A stretch of DNA of 64,000 bases from Flavobacteriales bacterium (GCA_003499525.1 DNTB01000031.1:61706-125705), one strand, 5' to 3'; positions 1 to 9,385 are shown, numbered from the stretch's first letter. Notes: generated from the sequence alone by a model not told the origin. A program made the numbers and translations.

Positions 1-300
1 GTGAACAAACCGGGTGGAACCGCAAGACGTGCTCGATTGGATAGTATTACAGTTTGTGGAAAAACAGGAACTGTTCAAAATAAAACTACACCAGACCATT
101 CTGTTTTCATAGGGTTTGCACCAAGGAATAATCCAAAAATAGCTGTTGCTGTTTATATTGAAAATGCCGGATTTGGGGGAACCTGGGCAGCTCCAACAGC
201 CAGTCTTATCATGGAAAAGTTCATAAACGGATCTGTTTCTGATACTGTAAAGCAACAGCGGATTTTGGAGGCTAATTTTATTGATTTACCTGTAGAGTAG
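1..300 (+). CDS. mrdA: Penicillin-binding protein 2, C-terminal fragment (cut by window edge)
   Basis: This is the last 99 residues of a transpeptidase domain. It carries the KTGT active-site motif (residues 21-24 of the visible part, preceded by Cys-Gly) and the following beta-strand region 'FIGFAPRNNPKIAVAV', typical of class B PBPs. The reading frame is open to the first base, and the usual SxxK and SxN motifs are missing, so the gene clearly continues to the left. The GTG at position 1 is not a real start. RodA follows with a 1-base overlap (stop TAG 298-300, GTG 300-302). The PBP2/RodA pair is the elongasome peptidoglycan synthase, which makes mrdA a better call than ftsI; a separate ftsI lies at 23275. 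Confidence 0.9.
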   Translation: MNKPGGTARRARLDSITVCGKTGTVQNKTTPDHSVFIGFAPRNNPKIAVAVYIENAGFGGTWAAPTASLIMEKFINGSVSDTVKQQRILEANFIDLPVE

Positions 301-1610
301 TGGAACGAAGAAAAAAAAATGTATTTGTTGATGTCGACTGGCTGATTATTGCGCTCTATGCATTTCTGGTTTTATTCGGATGGATCAATATTTATGCGGC
401 GAGTTACAATGAAGACTTTCCAGGTATTTTTTCTTTTTCACAGAATTATGGAAAGCAGTTTTTATGGATAGTATTTAGCCTGATATTAGGCCTGATTATA
501 CTGTTGATAGACATCCGCTTAATACGCCTTTCTTCTTACTACATCTATGGCAGCACAGTGCTGATGTTGATATTGGTGCTGATGGTGGGAAAAGAAATTA
601 AAGGAGCTACTTCCTGGTTCGTATTAGGTGGAATGAGCCTTCAGCCATCTGAATTGGCAAAATTTGGAACCATTCTGGCTGTTGCTCGATATATGAGCTC
701 CCTGGAGTTTAAGATGGACGAACTCAAATACCGAATTAGAGCGTTCGGTCTGGTAGGAATTCCGGCCATACTGATAGTCCTTCAACCAGATCCAGGTTCA
801 GCACTGATTTTTCTGGCCTTTCTTTTTGTCTTTTACCGTGAAGGAATGTCGGGGAAGATACTGATTGCGGGAATAGTGGCAGCCTCCCTGTTTATAGGGA
901 CATTATATATGAAGACTCTAGAGCTCAATTTGGGGTCCCGTATCGGATCCATTACCGGAGAATACCTGCTTATTTCATTGCTTGCACTGGGTTTTCTTTT
1001 GGCATTTTTTTACCTAAGAAAACGATATCAGCGCGTGGGAATAGTCATACTCACTTCTTTTGCGGCATTCAGTATTTTCATATTAAGTGTAAACTTCGTT
1101 TTTGATGAGGTTTTCAAAGAGAGGCATCGCAATCGTATTAACGAACTTCTTGGTATTATTTCAGACCCGAAGGGAACGGGTTATAATCAACATCAATCAA
1201 AGATTGCAATTGGCTCAGGAGGGTTTTACGGAAAAGGATTTTTAAACGGAACTCAAACTAAATATGAGTTTGTACCGGAGCAAAGCACAGACTTTATTTA
1301 CTGTACTGTGGGAGAAGAGTGGGGGTTTTTAGGAAGTACTTTAGTGATCTCAGCATTCGTACTGCTCATCAGCCGCATAATCATTGTGGCTGAGCGACAG
1401 CGTTCCAGATTTACCCGTGTAGTAGGATACAGTGTAGCCTCGATATTTGGCTTGCACTTTATAGTAAACATTGCAATGACGCTCGGTTTAGCTCCGGTGG
1501 TGGGTATTCCATTGCCATTCTTCAGCTATGGCGGGTCTTCTTTATGGGCTTTTACCCTTATGCTGGTAGCTTTTGTTAAGCTGGATTCCGATAGGAAAAG
1601 TATGCTCTAA
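300..1610 (+). CDS. rodA: RodA, SEDS peptidoglycan glycosyltransferase of the elongasome
   Basis: The product is a 436-residue polytopic inner-membrane protein of the SEDS family, which polymerises lipid II into glycan strands together with PBP2 during lateral wall growth. Visible signatures are QPSELAK (about 115-121), the PDPGSA motif (163-168) holding the catalytic Asp164 of SEDS enzymes, and the C-terminal block ending PLPFFSYGGSS. It starts at GTG 300, overlapping the PBP2 stop by one base, so the two are translationally coupled. Pairing with PBP2 and the short N-terminus favour RodA; the dcw-linked paralogue FtsW is at 29428. The 3' end overlaps the convergent ppiD-like gene by 4 bases, and no terminator is visible between them. 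Confidence 0.95.
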   Translation: MERRKKNVFVDVDWLIIALYAFLVLFGWINIYAASYNEDFPGIFSFSQNYGKQFLWIVFSLILGLIILLIDIRLIRLSSYYIYGSTVLMLILVLMVGKEIKGATSWFVLGGMSLQPSELAKFGTILAVARYMSSLEFKMDELKYRIRAFGLVGIPAILIVLQPDPGSALIFLAFLFVFYREGMSGKILIAGIVAASLFIGTLYMKTLELNLGSRIGSITGEYLLISLLALGFLLAFFYLRKRYQRVGIVILTSFAAFSIFILSVNFVFDEVFKERHRNRINELLGIISDPKGTGYNQHQSKIAIGSGGFYGKGFLNGTQTKYEFVPEQSTDFIYCTVGEEWGFLGSTLVISAFVLLISRIIIVAERQRSRFTRVVGYSVASIFGLHFIVNIAMTLGLAPVVGIPLPFFSYGGSSLWAFTLMLVAFVKLDSDRKSML

Positions 1611-3739
1611 TAATATTTCGAACGATTGTCTTCGACATTCGCTTTTTCGCGAAGTGCCTCGTAGGCTTCAAACCCTGCCCGTGAAACATAATTTCGTTGA
1701 AGATTCTTTCTTTTAGTTTGATCGGAAGTTACCTCGGGAGTTGTTTTATTGGTTATTTCGATAACATAAACCCCTCTTTTACCCACAATAGGTTTTGAAA
1801 CCTGCCCTTGCTCGAGTGAATATGCAAGGCCAAGAAGCTTTAACTCATCTCCCAGACCCGGAATGCTGAATGAAGCAAAATTTACATTTTCAATGGGTTG
1901 AATTTGAGTTCCAAACTCGTTTGCTAGGCTCTGTAAATCCGTTTTTCCAGACATCTTTTCTGCAAGAATTTCACCTTTCCTTTTATCGAGGTAAGAAACC
2001 CGGATTTGATCTTTAACAATATCATAAGGCAATGTGCCTTTCGGACGTACTTCAGTCAGCATCGCCACAACATATTGGTCATCCAACCCGTCAAATACAT
2101 CAGAAACCTGACCAACCTCTGCATTAAACGCCCATTGAACAATAGTCCTTGAATTCTCCATACCCATGATGGTTGGATCATTCTTGCGAATGCTTGGTGC
2201 TTTAAGTATTCCAAATTGAGCACCACCATCCCTAAATGCATCCATGTCTTTATGATTTATCGAGAAACTGCTGGCTTTGCTGTATTCAGCTTCATAGGTT
2301 GCATTGCTTGGTTCGATAGTATTGTCAATTATAGCGATTAGCGCTTTGCTTACAGGGGCCGTCTTTTCTTCTATTTTTATCAGGTGAACTCCAAATTGTG
2401 AAATAACGACCCTTAGGTCACCGGATTTGGCTTCGGGATCAAAGCATGCATCATTAAATGGCTTTACCATTCTACCTTCGGTGAACCAGTCCAAGTCTCC
2501 GCCATTTTGGGCTGAGCCCTGATCTGCAGAAAACTGGCGGGCCAGCATTCCAAAATCAGCACCTCCTTCTATTTCGGATTTCAAGCTATCAATACGTGCC
2601 GTTGCAGTATTCGTATCATCGTCCAGTATGTTGACCAAAATGTGAGAGGCTCGCACAGAATCAGACGCTTGCTTGAGTTCAAGAATTTTCACCAACTCAT
2701 ATGCAGCATTGTTTTCAAAGGGCCCAATGATCTGACCTACATATAACTGATCAAAAATGGTATCGATTGCAGGTGCATTGGAACCAGCTGAAGTCCACTT
2801 GATATTGAAGGGAGTATCGGCATTTTCATTGACGAATAATGTATCGTCTGTTGAAGTTTCAAAGGACATTTTAAGGTCTTCCAATTCATCCCAAAGGGCT
2901 TTTTTGTCTTCTTCTGTTGGAATGACATCAAAAACAATATAATCCAGTGATCGTACTTCATCATTTTGCTGATATGCTGCTTCGTACTTATGTTCATCAT
3001 AATAGGCTTTCAGCTCTCGGTCAGTCACTTCAATGGTTGAATCAGCAATGGAATTAAAAGGCTGAACCACATAATTAAAGGAAATACTGCTGCTATTCCC
3101 GAATTCATTGTTTCTTACATCAACGTCAGTGGAGGTGATACCTTTACCAATTAGATCTGAATATTTCTGATCTAATGTAGGCTTTCTAAGATAGTTTTCC
3201 TGGAAATTTAACCAGCCCGCTTTGGCCTCCTGAGCCTGTGCTTGAGGATTATCGGTAAATACGTATTGCTTGAGGTAGGCAATCACGGCATTTCCGTCTA
3301 ACAGTCCGTTGGGTTGTCTGAATTGCTGAATAATCTGACCTGTCTGTTGATCAGTGAAGTATTGCCTTAAGTTTGGATTGGTTGGATCATTCTTGATAAT
3401 ATCCATAATCTCTTCATCGGAAACCTTTAAACCAAGCGCCTCGTACTCGGGCATGAGAACTTTCTCTCTCACGAGGTTATTCCATACTTCGTTTCGAATT
3501 TGAACTCGGGTTGCCTCATCGATTTGTCGGTTCAGACTTTGTTCCATCTGATCGACCTCGCGATTATATTCCAAAAGGCCCACTTCTTTTCCGTCAATGA
3601 CCCCAACTTCATTTTGAGTTCCCTGGAAAAAAACGGTACTGGAGCCGAGAAAATCTCCAAGAACAAAAAGGAGAAGAGCACCTCCAATTAAAACTATGAG
3701 TAACCCGGAATGCTTGCGAATATTACCTATGACAGCCAT
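1607..3739 (-). CDS. ppiD: PpiD-like periplasmic peptidyl-prolyl isomerase/chaperone (SurA_N and PPIC domains)
   Basis: The 710-residue protein has one N-terminal membrane anchor (about 12-32, 'GLLIVLIGGALLLFVLGDFL'), a SurA/trigger-factor-like N-domain, and a parvulin-type rotamase domain at roughly 360-465 (RASHILV ... GGDLDWF ... FGVHLIKIE). A long C-terminal part resembles a second, degenerate rotamase repeat. By family it assists folding of proteins leaving the Sec translocon into the periplasm. It is the last gene of the minus-strand envelope cluster that begins with coaX and is separated from the CorC gene by 56 bases. The symbol is given by architecture (anchored, single N-terminal helix); SurA would have a cleavable signal instead. 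Confidence 0.85.
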   Translation of the reverse strand: MAVIGNIRKHSGLLIVLIGGALLLFVLGDFLGSSTVFFQGTQNEVGVIDGKEVGLLEYNREVDQMEQSLNRQIDEATRVQIRNEVWNNLVREKVLMPEYEALGLKVSDEEIMDIIKNDPTNPNLRQYFTDQQTGQIIQQFRQPNGLLDGNAVIAYLKQYVFTDNPQAQAQEAKAGWLNFQENYLRKPTLDQKYSDLIGKGITSTDVDVRNNEFGNSSSISFNYVVQPFNSIADSTIEVTDRELKAYYDEHKYEAAYQQNDEVRSLDYIVFDVIPTEEDKKALWDELEDLKMSFETSTDDTLFVNENADTPFNIKWTSAGSNAPAIDTIFDQLYVGQIIGPFENNAAYELVKILELKQASDSVRASHILVNILDDDTNTATARIDSLKSEIEGGADFGMLARQFSADQGSAQNGGDLDWFTEGRMVKPFNDACFDPEAKSGDLRVVISQFGVHLIKIEEKTAPVSKALIAIIDNTIEPSNATYEAEYSKASSFSINHKDMDAFRDGGAQFGILKAPSIRKNDPTIMGMENSRTIVQWAFNAEVGQVSDVFDGLDDQYVVAMLTEVRPKGTLPYDIVKDQIRVSYLDKRKGEILAEKMSGKTDLQSLANEFGTQIQPIENVNFASFSIPGLGDELKLLGLAYSLEQGQVSKPIVGKRGVYVIEITNKTTPEVTSDQTKRKNLQRNYVSRAGFEAYEALREKANVEDNRSKYY

Positions 3740-3795
3740 TTACTTTATTCTTAAAGGGCTGCGAATATACAATTCTTTGACCAATGGAATAGGCG

Positions 3796-5064
3796 TTATT
3801 CTGGGATATGAGGTTGAATTTCAAGCAGCTCTATTCGATTGCCTGATACTTTCTTTATTTCGATCAGGTAATCATCGGTTTTAATAATCTCACCTTGTTC
3901 TGGTATGGACTCGTGCTGATCTATCACATAGCCGGCGATGGTCTCATAGGTTTCTGACTTAGGAAGGCGAAGACCGTACATTTCGTTAAGGTAGTCAACC
4001 TCTAGTCTCGCACTAAAGAGGTACCTCTGGTCATCCAGCTTTTCTTCTACAGTATTATCCTTATCATGCTCATCGACGATTTCTCCAAAAATCTCCTCGA
4101 CAATATCCTCAAGTGTTATGATACCGGATGTGCCTCCATACTCATCCAAAACGACTGCCATACTTCGCTTCTTTTGAATGAATATTTTCATTACTTCTTC
4201 TGCTGTCATCGTCTCTGGCACCATTGATACAGGGAGCAGGATGTTTTTAATGGATTCCGGATTCCTGAACATTTCACTGGCATGTACATAACCAATTATA
4301 TTGTCGATGGTATCCCGGTAGACGATGATCTTTGTATGACCCGATGAAATGAATTTTTTGCTGAGTTTGTTTATGGAATCATCTACTGATATTGAGGTAA
4401 TTTCATTTCTCGGCACCATGCATTCTCTTGCTTTGACCTGAGAGAATTCAAGAACATTCTGAAGAATCTGTATTTCATTTTCCAGCTCTTCGGGCCCTCC
4501 TTCATCGGTTGATGATATTTCATCGAGATAGTTATTGAGGTCGGCCAGATCATATTTCTTTTCACTATTTGGATTCTCAATCTTCAAAATATTGAGCAGG
4601 AACAAGTCCGATATCCAGGTTATAAAACTTACGAATGGATAGGATATAAAATAGAAAAAGCTGGCTGGGAGAAGAAACACCTTGAGCATTCGGTTAGGGT
4701 ATTGACCGAATATAACCTTAGGTAAAAACTCTGAGAATATTAAAATAACGATCGTGGAGATGATGGTTTGTATTAAAAGAACTAATGAAGAGTTGGAGAA
4801 ATATGGGGAGATGAAGGGCTCCAGAAGAGCGGCCATCGCCAAACCATAAATGACCAGCGAAATATTGTTTCCCAGCAGCATAGTGGTGATGAATCGCGCA
4901 GGGTTATTAAGAAACTTTCCGTAGATAATTCCGCTGATTTCACCTTTTTGTTTCCCCAGTTCTATTTTGAGCTTGTTTGCAGAAACAAAGGCTATTTCAA
5001 TTCCGGAAAAGAAAGCGGATAGGAGAACAGCTGTTACTATTATCGAATACGGGTCGTCTTCCAT
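3796..5064 (-). CDS. CorC/HlyC-type membrane protein (DUF21, two CBS domains, CorC_HlyC)
   Basis: The protein has 422 residues. An N-terminal CNNM/DUF21 transmembrane region covers about 1-180 and includes the typical FSGIEIAFVSAN segment. Two CBS domains follow at about 200-320, with DEYGGTSGIITLEDIVEEIFGEI at their end (quoted in parts: DEYGGTSG, TLEDIVEEI). A C-terminal CorC_HlyC domain closes the protein. Family members are implicated in Mg/Co efflux or homeostasis; the old 'hemolysin' name is misleading. The gliding protein GldE has the same architecture, so GldE cannot be excluded, but GldE normally sits with gldD and that neighbourhood is absent. It lies in an envelope operon between a small membrane protein gene and ppiD. 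Confidence 0.85.
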   Translation of the reverse strand: MEDDPYSIIVTAVLLSAFFSGIEIAFVSANKLKIELGKQKGEISGIIYGKFLNNPARFITTMLLGNNISLVIYGLAMAALLEPFISPYFSNSSLVLLIQTIISTIVILIFSEFLPKVIFGQYPNRMLKVFLLPASFFYFISYPFVSFITWISDLFLLNILKIENPNSEKKYDLADLNNYLDEISSTDEGGPEELENEIQILQNVLEFSQVKARECMVPRNEITSISVDDSINKLSKKFISSGHTKIIVYRDTIDNIIGYVHASEMFRNPESIKNILLPVSMVPETMTAEEVMKIFIQKKRSMAVVLDEYGGTSGIITLEDIVEEIFGEIVDEHDKDNTVEEKLDDQRYLFSARLEVDYLNEMYGLRLPKSETYETIAGYVIDQHESIPEQGEIIKTDDYLIEIKKVSGNRIELLEIQPHIPE

Positions 5065-5093
5065 TTGATAGGATCAAAAATAATGAAGATGAT

Positions 5094-5288
5094 TCATGAA
5101 TCCTGCTTTAGTTCTTTACGTCGATAAAATCTTCGCACCAAACCCAGGACAAAGGCCATGCCTCCTGCAGCAAAAACGATCCATGCATCCTGCCACTCGT
5201 CGACAACTATGAGATAACCAAAGTAACCCAGAAGTAATACTCCTAAACACAACCAGAATATTTCCATTATCCGATTATAGGTCTTCAT
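5094..5288 (-). CDS. Small two-helix membrane protein, function unknown
   Basis: I do not recognise this 64-residue product. It shows two hydrophobic segments (about 7-27 and 32-48) joined by a short acidic stretch 'DEWQD', and it ends in a basic tail (RRFYRRKELK) that should face the cytoplasm. The ATG lies inside the end of lptC (14-base overlap), and the stop is 29 bases before the CorC gene, so it is translated as part of the lptC operon. Its position beside lptC and a CorC-type protein suggests an envelope role, which is inference only. Codon use does not differ noticeably from its neighbours. Confidence 0.7.
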   Translation of the reverse strand: MKTYNRIMEIFWLCLGVLLLGYFGYLIVVDEWQDAWIVFAAGGMAFVLGLVRRFYRRKELKQDS

Positions 5289-5856
5289 CCTCTATGCTTA
5301 GGATTCCACGTATGTGCTTTATTTTATATGTTTTGAAGTCCTGGTCTGCCTCAAAACCGTCCCCATAAAAGGTTTCTTCCTCAGTAGTGATTTTTACAAA
5401 GTCATCAGAATATATCTTTTCATTTTTTCTATCCCATATCAGTACTTCTGTATTGAGGCGTTCGTTTTTTATATTGAACACCCGAACGTCGTTTTGAAGT
5501 TCGAGAATCTCTCGATCGGGAAAATGAATGCCATAGTTTGAATAGACATAAGCCGAGGGCTTTCCTAGACTATCAAGGAAAACAACTTCCAGTCCATCGG
5601 GCATGATTTCCTGAGGCTCATCAGAGGTTATAAACCGTTCGAGAAATGGGGTCTTTAGAACTATTTTGTTCTTTCCCATCTCACTGTAGGTCATTTCCAC
5701 ATTCTCACTAACAACATCGGGTTGTTCTTCACCGTATCCACTGAGTTTTTGTATATCCTCTATGGAATTTGAACATCCGGTGGTCCACAGCCCGATAATC
5801 AAAGAGCAGAAAATAAAAAAACCTACCTCGCTTCTAATTGGTCTTGACGGTAACAT
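5275..5856 (-). CDS. lptC: LptC, LPS export lipoprotein-like component
   Basis: The product has 193 residues and a lipoprotein-type N-terminus with the putative lipidated Cys at 28 (WTTGC), unlike the plain membrane anchor of E. coli LptC. The C-terminal half has the beta-jellyroll pattern of the family, with the recognisable stretch DRKNEKIYSDDFVKI and GDGFEADQDF. LptC passes LPS from the LptBFG ABC transporter to the periplasmic bridge. The start overlaps the preceding TPR gene by 23 bases, and the end overlaps the small membrane protein by 14 bases. lptE is also in this window (40697), in a different operon. Confidence 0.88.
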   Translation of the reverse strand: MLPSRPIRSEVGFFIFCSLIIGLWTTGCSNSIEDIQKLSGYGEEQPDVVSENVEMTYSEMGKNKIVLKTPFLERFITSDEPQEIMPDGLEVVFLDSLGKPSAYVYSNYGIHFPDREILELQNDVRVFNIKNERLNTEVLIWDRKNEKIYSDDFVKITTEEETFYGDGFEADQDFKTYKIKHIRGILSIEDEDL

Positions 5857-7141
5857 CCTCGTTTATCCATCCACCGCAATTTACGGTCTGCCCATCGCTG
5901 ATACTATAAAAGAAACAATCCTCTTTTTTTGGAAATAAAGAACGGGCGCGAGCAATCTTCTTGTTTGTTTCATCTGTTAATTCAGGATCAAGCGACTGAG
6001 CTTTCAAGTACTTAGATATGGCAGCCCAGTATCCGCATCCTTGCATACATTCATTATCACCAACGGAACTTGACCCATAAAGATAGGCGTCTCCCAATAG
6101 CTTATAAGCTGTGGCATTATTAGGCTCTTCCTTAAGTAGTTTGAGGGCATAAGTCTTTACGCTTGGATATTGCTTCATCGCCAGATATGTCGTTGCTGAA
6201 TATTCCAGATTTTTTGCTTTTGCTTCTGGCACCACGGCAATCTCTGCACCCTCTTTAAAGTATTTCACCGCCTCTGCGTACCGATCTCTTTTGAGCAATG
6301 ATCTTCCGATTCCGAACTTGGATATGCCTGAGGGCTTTACTTTGTCCAATGACATCGATGCCTCAAGATATAGGTCATCATCGGTACAATCCTTTTTTGA
6401 GAAGAAGGCAATTATTTGTTTTAGATTACTCGTGTCATCCTTATTTGCCTCATATTTTGGACGATAGATCTCAACCAGGTTTTCACATGTAGCATGAACG
6501 GAGAACAACTGTTCCATAACCCCAAGTGCGTTTATCCACTTCGATCGTGTTTCATCATCTTTGGCTTTCGAAATATTCACTTCCATAGTTTCGGCTAATT
6601 GTGGGAAAAGCTCTAACAGATCCGCTTGAGATTTTTTGCCGTTTTGATACATATATTCTGCCGCCTGATAATAGGAAGTAACCGCCCCTTTTTCTGAGTT
6701 ATCGCCTTGAAGGGCATAAGCTTCTTTCAGGATATTGTATGCTTCTTCATAGCTGCTTTTCTCGTATTTCAATAAATCTGCTCCCTTTCTACCTAGCACA
6801 TATCCTTTTTGTCCAAAGTTTTCTATTCGGATATCATAGATCCACATCAGAGTATCCACGAGGAGCGCGCGTTCGGCTTTATTCTTTTCCTGCACTATGG
6901 CAGTTTTGTACATTTTAGCGCCTTTGATGTACAAGTTTTTCGAAGACTTGGGACATACTTCAATTGCTTTTTTCCAAGGCCTCTTGGCATCCTTGTAATT
7001 CTTTTGCTTGTAGAATTCTACATAGAGGGACGTGTTTTCAACGCACGAAACACTATCCTCAGGAGTCTTTCCCCATTTCGACTGAGCGTGGACTGAAATT
7101 GCTATGAATAATCCTAAAATAAATACAGTTAGATGTTTCAT
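5834..7141 (-). CDS. Secreted tetratricopeptide-repeat protein
   Basis: This 435-residue protein begins with a clear Sec signal peptide (about 1-19, ending VHAQ) and contains helical repeats of TPR type. The clearest are 'AVKYFKEGAEIAVVPEAKAK' and the segment around LLKEEPNNATAYKLLGDAYL (330-350 region). A C-terminal tail contains several Cys residues (CMQGCGYWAA; EDCFF; VNCGG). It sits between the FadL-like outer-membrane protein (2-base gap) and lptC (overlap), so it probably works in the periplasm in outer-membrane or LPS assembly. That role is inferred from position; the exact function is unknown. Confidence 0.8.
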   Translation of the reverse strand: MKHLTVFILGLFIAISVHAQSKWGKTPEDSVSCVENTSLYVEFYKQKNYKDAKRPWKKAIEVCPKSSKNLYIKGAKMYKTAIVQEKNKAERALLVDTLMWIYDIRIENFGQKGYVLGRKGADLLKYEKSSYEEAYNILKEAYALQGDNSEKGAVTSYYQAAEYMYQNGKKSQADLLELFPQLAETMEVNISKAKDDETRSKWINALGVMEQLFSVHATCENLVEIYRPKYEANKDDTSNLKQIIAFFSKKDCTDDDLYLEASMSLDKVKPSGISKFGIGRSLLKRDRYAEAVKYFKEGAEIAVVPEAKAKNLEYSATTYLAMKQYPSVKTYALKLLKEEPNNATAYKLLGDAYLYGSSSVGDNECMQGCGYWAAISKYLKAQSLDPELTDETNKKIARARSLFPKKEDCFFYSISDGQTVNCGGWINEDVTVKTN

Positions 7142-7143
7142 TT

Positions 7144-8532
7144 TTAATCGATTTTTCGTCTTTTAAACCACCTGTCCCAAAAACTGGGCGCCAAAGATAG
7201 CCCAATATTTATACTGGTTATTTGTTCACGTATCAAGCTATTGTTCTCGGTACCTCTTATGGCAAAGTCCATTCCAAAGTCTAATGTGGAAGCATCTGTA
7301 AAAGTCGATCGAGACCTAATCAAGGGTATTCCCAACCCGAATGTTACACCATATTCGCTGATGTCATACCCATTAACATTGATACGCGTATTTTTCGTTC
7401 GAGCCCCCACCCTGTAACGCATTACACTCAAAATCTTACGAAATGCCTCTTTGTCCGGGATGAATTCCATTCCAAAAGAAAACTGTTGGGAATTGTTCAG
7501 ATTTTGCGATTCTCCTCTTATCTGGAGCTCACTCCAATTGAACTGTTCAAAGTCTACAGCGAGCTTTAAGAATCTCTTGGTATTAATGTTGTAAAACTCA
7601 AAGGCCAGCCCTATTCCAAATCGCTGGGGCAGAAAGATTTGATTCGTATCCACCCGATAAAATAGAGTATCTGCCAAACGAGGTACTCCACTACTGAACA
7701 AAAAAGAACCATCCATGTCGGTGAATTCAGTCTTGAGTTTGGTTGGAATGGCGTATTTAGCACCAAGGGTTATGTTTTTCCTGACCTGGGAACTCTTTTT
7801 TCCAATTATTCCGGTAACATTTCTGCTGTACAGAAACCCTAAGTCAAAACCGAAATCTGTACTGCGCCACTTGGTGTAGGTTATAGCATTGAGCCCACCA
7901 ATATTGTCTTCTAGGATATTTAGTGCTTCGGTCTGAGTATTACCAATGTACAAATTGGCATTCGCTCCAACACTCAGACGCTGAATTGAATCCTGATGAA
8001 TGGTGTATCCTATTCCTCCATAAACAAAGCTTGTTCCGCCTTCTCCTTGAAATATCGTCTCGATGTCACCGGGGTATTCTAACTCGGTAGTGCTGGAGAT
8101 CCGATATCCCGTTGCAGTAAAAGGCATGGCGCCAATTGCAATACCTATCCTATTCGTAATAGGTATTCCTAACCCGAAATACCTCAACCCTCCATTATCA
8201 TTTGTCTGGTCTCCATTTTGTGAGTATGACACCGTTCTGCTGATGTTGCCAGCCACCTCAAACGATACGGCCCGAAGTGCGGAATAACTTGCCGGGTTGG
8301 CGGGATTCAGGTAGGTAGGCTGAAGGTTGGCATATTTTGTGTCTCCCATAGACTTTCCATAAGTCGTATTGATTGAGAATGGGTCACCCAATCCAAACAC
8401 AGAATATGGTGAGCTCGTCAGGTTATTTTGTCCTTCTGCCAGTAACGGAAAAATAACCGAGATATAGAATATGAAATACTTAAAGGTTCTGATAGTGAAG
8501 AAATTTGTTAATTCCGAATAAAACCAATTCAC
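7144..8532 (-). CDS. Outer-membrane beta-barrel protein, FadL/OmpP1-like
   Basis: The mature part shows alternating amphipathic beta strands, the early 'NPANPASYSAL' segment seen in FadL-type proteins, and a terminal region compatible with a barrel. A hydrophobic signal (FIFYISVIFPLLAEG, cleaved before Q-N-N) precedes it. The start is uncertain. An in-frame ATG at 8631 would put 152 bases inside coaX and a long non-signal leader in front. The GTG at 8532 gives a 34-residue signal peptide and a 53-base overlap with coaX, so I use it. No ATG lies closer to the signal. It could transport hydrophobic compounds, but the substrate is unknown. It is followed 2 bases later by the TPR gene. Confidence 0.75.
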   Translation of the reverse strand: MNWFYSELTNFFTIRTFKYFIFYISVIFPLLAEGQNNLTSSPYSVFGLGDPFSINTTYGKSMGDTKYANLQPTYLNPANPASYSALRAVSFEVAGNISRTVSYSQNGDQTNDNGGLRYFGLGIPITNRIGIAIGAMPFTATGYRISSTTELEYPGDIETIFQGEGGTSFVYGGIGYTIHQDSIQRLSVGANANLYIGNTQTEALNILEDNIGGLNAITYTKWRSTDFGFDLGFLYSRNVTGIIGKKSSQVRKNITLGAKYAIPTKLKTEFTDMDGSFLFSSGVPRLADTLFYRVDTNQIFLPQRFGIGLAFEFYNINTKRFLKLAVDFEQFNWSELQIRGESQNLNNSQQFSFGMEFIPDKEAFRKILSVMRYRVGARTKNTRINVNGYDISEYGVTFGLGIPLIRSRSTFTDASTLDFGMDFAIRGTENNSLIREQITSINIGLSLAPSFWDRWFKRRKID

Positions 8533-9211
8533 TGTTTTCTGAATATTGAAAATTGAAGTGTTCCGAAAACAGCTGTAAATCTCCTCCGGTAATGGTAATC
8601 TGAAGTGATGTAAAACGATTTTTATATTCATTTATTACTCCAGTAATTTCATGAAGAATACCTGAATACACGCCGGATTTAATCGATGACTCAGTAGTTG
8701 TACCGATCAATTTAACATTCTTCGCTTCTTCCACACGCGGAAGGTTTGCAGTAAAATAGTGTAGTGATTTCAACCGCATGTCTAAACCTGGAGATATACT
8801 GCCCCCGAAATATTCGTTCTCGGACGATAGGAAATCATAGGTGATGCAGGTGCCGATGTCCACTACGAGATGGTTGATCTTTGTATTTTTACTCCAAACT
8901 CCCAATACCCCAGCGATTCTGTCCGGACCAAGTGTTTCAGGAGTTTCATATTTAATGTCAAAAGGCAAATTAGATTCGGCGTTAAGTATATGCATGGGCT
9001 TTCGTCCACCGACTAAAGTGAGGAGTTCTTCTGAACTTACCGAAACGGTAGTAGCTCCAAGAACATCGACATCGAATTCAGTTATAGCCATATCCATGAG
9101 ATTACCCAATTCTCCAAGCGGAATGTTCCAATTCTTATCCGGTGATTTCTTAGAGAATAGTGCCGCTTTTACTCTTGAGTTTCCTACATCTATACAAAAA
9201 TGTGCCCCCAT
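8480..9211 (-). CDS. coaX: Type III pantothenate kinase
   Basis: The 243-residue protein phosphorylates pantothenate in the first step of coenzyme A synthesis. It belongs to the ASKHA fold. The phosphate-1 motif DVGNS is at residues 8-12, GPDRIAG and the phosphate-2 motif DIGTCITYD follow, and GGSISPG is the next conserved loop, the hallmark order of CoaX. The length is normal (about 240-260). It is the first gene of the minus-strand envelope operon ending with ppiD, and a -7 promoter box lies only 10 bases before its ATG. The downstream barrel gene starts inside its 3' end. Confidence 0.93.
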   Translation of the reverse strand: MGAHFCIDVGNSRVKAALFSKKSPDKNWNIPLGELGNLMDMAITEFDVDVLGATTVSVSSEELLTLVGGRKPMHILNAESNLPFDIKYETPETLGPDRIAGVLGVWSKNTKINHLVVDIGTCITYDFLSSENEYFGGSISPGLDMRLKSLHYFTANLPRVEEAKNVKLIGTTTESSIKSGVYSGILHEITGVINEYKNRFTSLQITITGGDLQLFSEHFNFQYSENSELVLFGINKFLHYQNL

Positions 9212-9221
9212 ATTTGCGCCG

Positions 9222-9229
9222 CAAATGTA
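9222..9229 (-). promoter_or_regulatory. Promoter -7 box before coaX
   Basis: The minus strand reads TACATTTG, an exact match to the Bacteroidota -7 consensus TAnnTTTG. It ends 10 bases before the coaX ATG, so the transcript would have almost no leader. A TTTG at 9256-9259 could be the -33 element but the 26-base spacing is long, so only the -7 box is convincing. Confidence 0.5.
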
Positions 9230-9290
9230 GTATGAATAAGCACTGAGAAATAAAACAAACGCCTTTAAGTTCTTACATTTTTAATTTTTT

Positions 9291-9298
9291 TACTTTTG
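9291..9298 (+). promoter_or_regulatory. Promoter -7 box of tRNA-Phe
   Basis: TACTTTTG matches TAnnTTTG exactly and lies 14 bases before the tRNA 5' end, which fits transcription starting a few bases ahead of the tRNA. The upstream -33 region is A/T-rich without a clean TTTG. Confidence 0.55.
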
Positions 9299-9312
9299 TC
9301 GCCCTATTTCGG

Positions 9313-9385
9313 GGTGCCATAGCTCAGTTGGTAGAGCAATGGACTGAAAATCCATGTGTCGCTGGTTCGATTCCAGCTGGCACCA
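9313..9385 (+). tRNA. tRNA-Phe (anticodon GAA)
   Basis: The 73-base sequence folds as a full cloverleaf: a 7-bp acceptor stem (GGTGCCA with TGGCACC), D-arm AGCTCAGTTGGTAGAGCA, anticodon stem ATGGA/TCCAT with loop CTGAAAA (GAA), and T-arm GCTGGTTCGATTCCAGC, with discriminator A at 9385. The CCA end is not encoded (CTG follows). It is followed immediately by a strong terminator. Confidence 0.97.
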
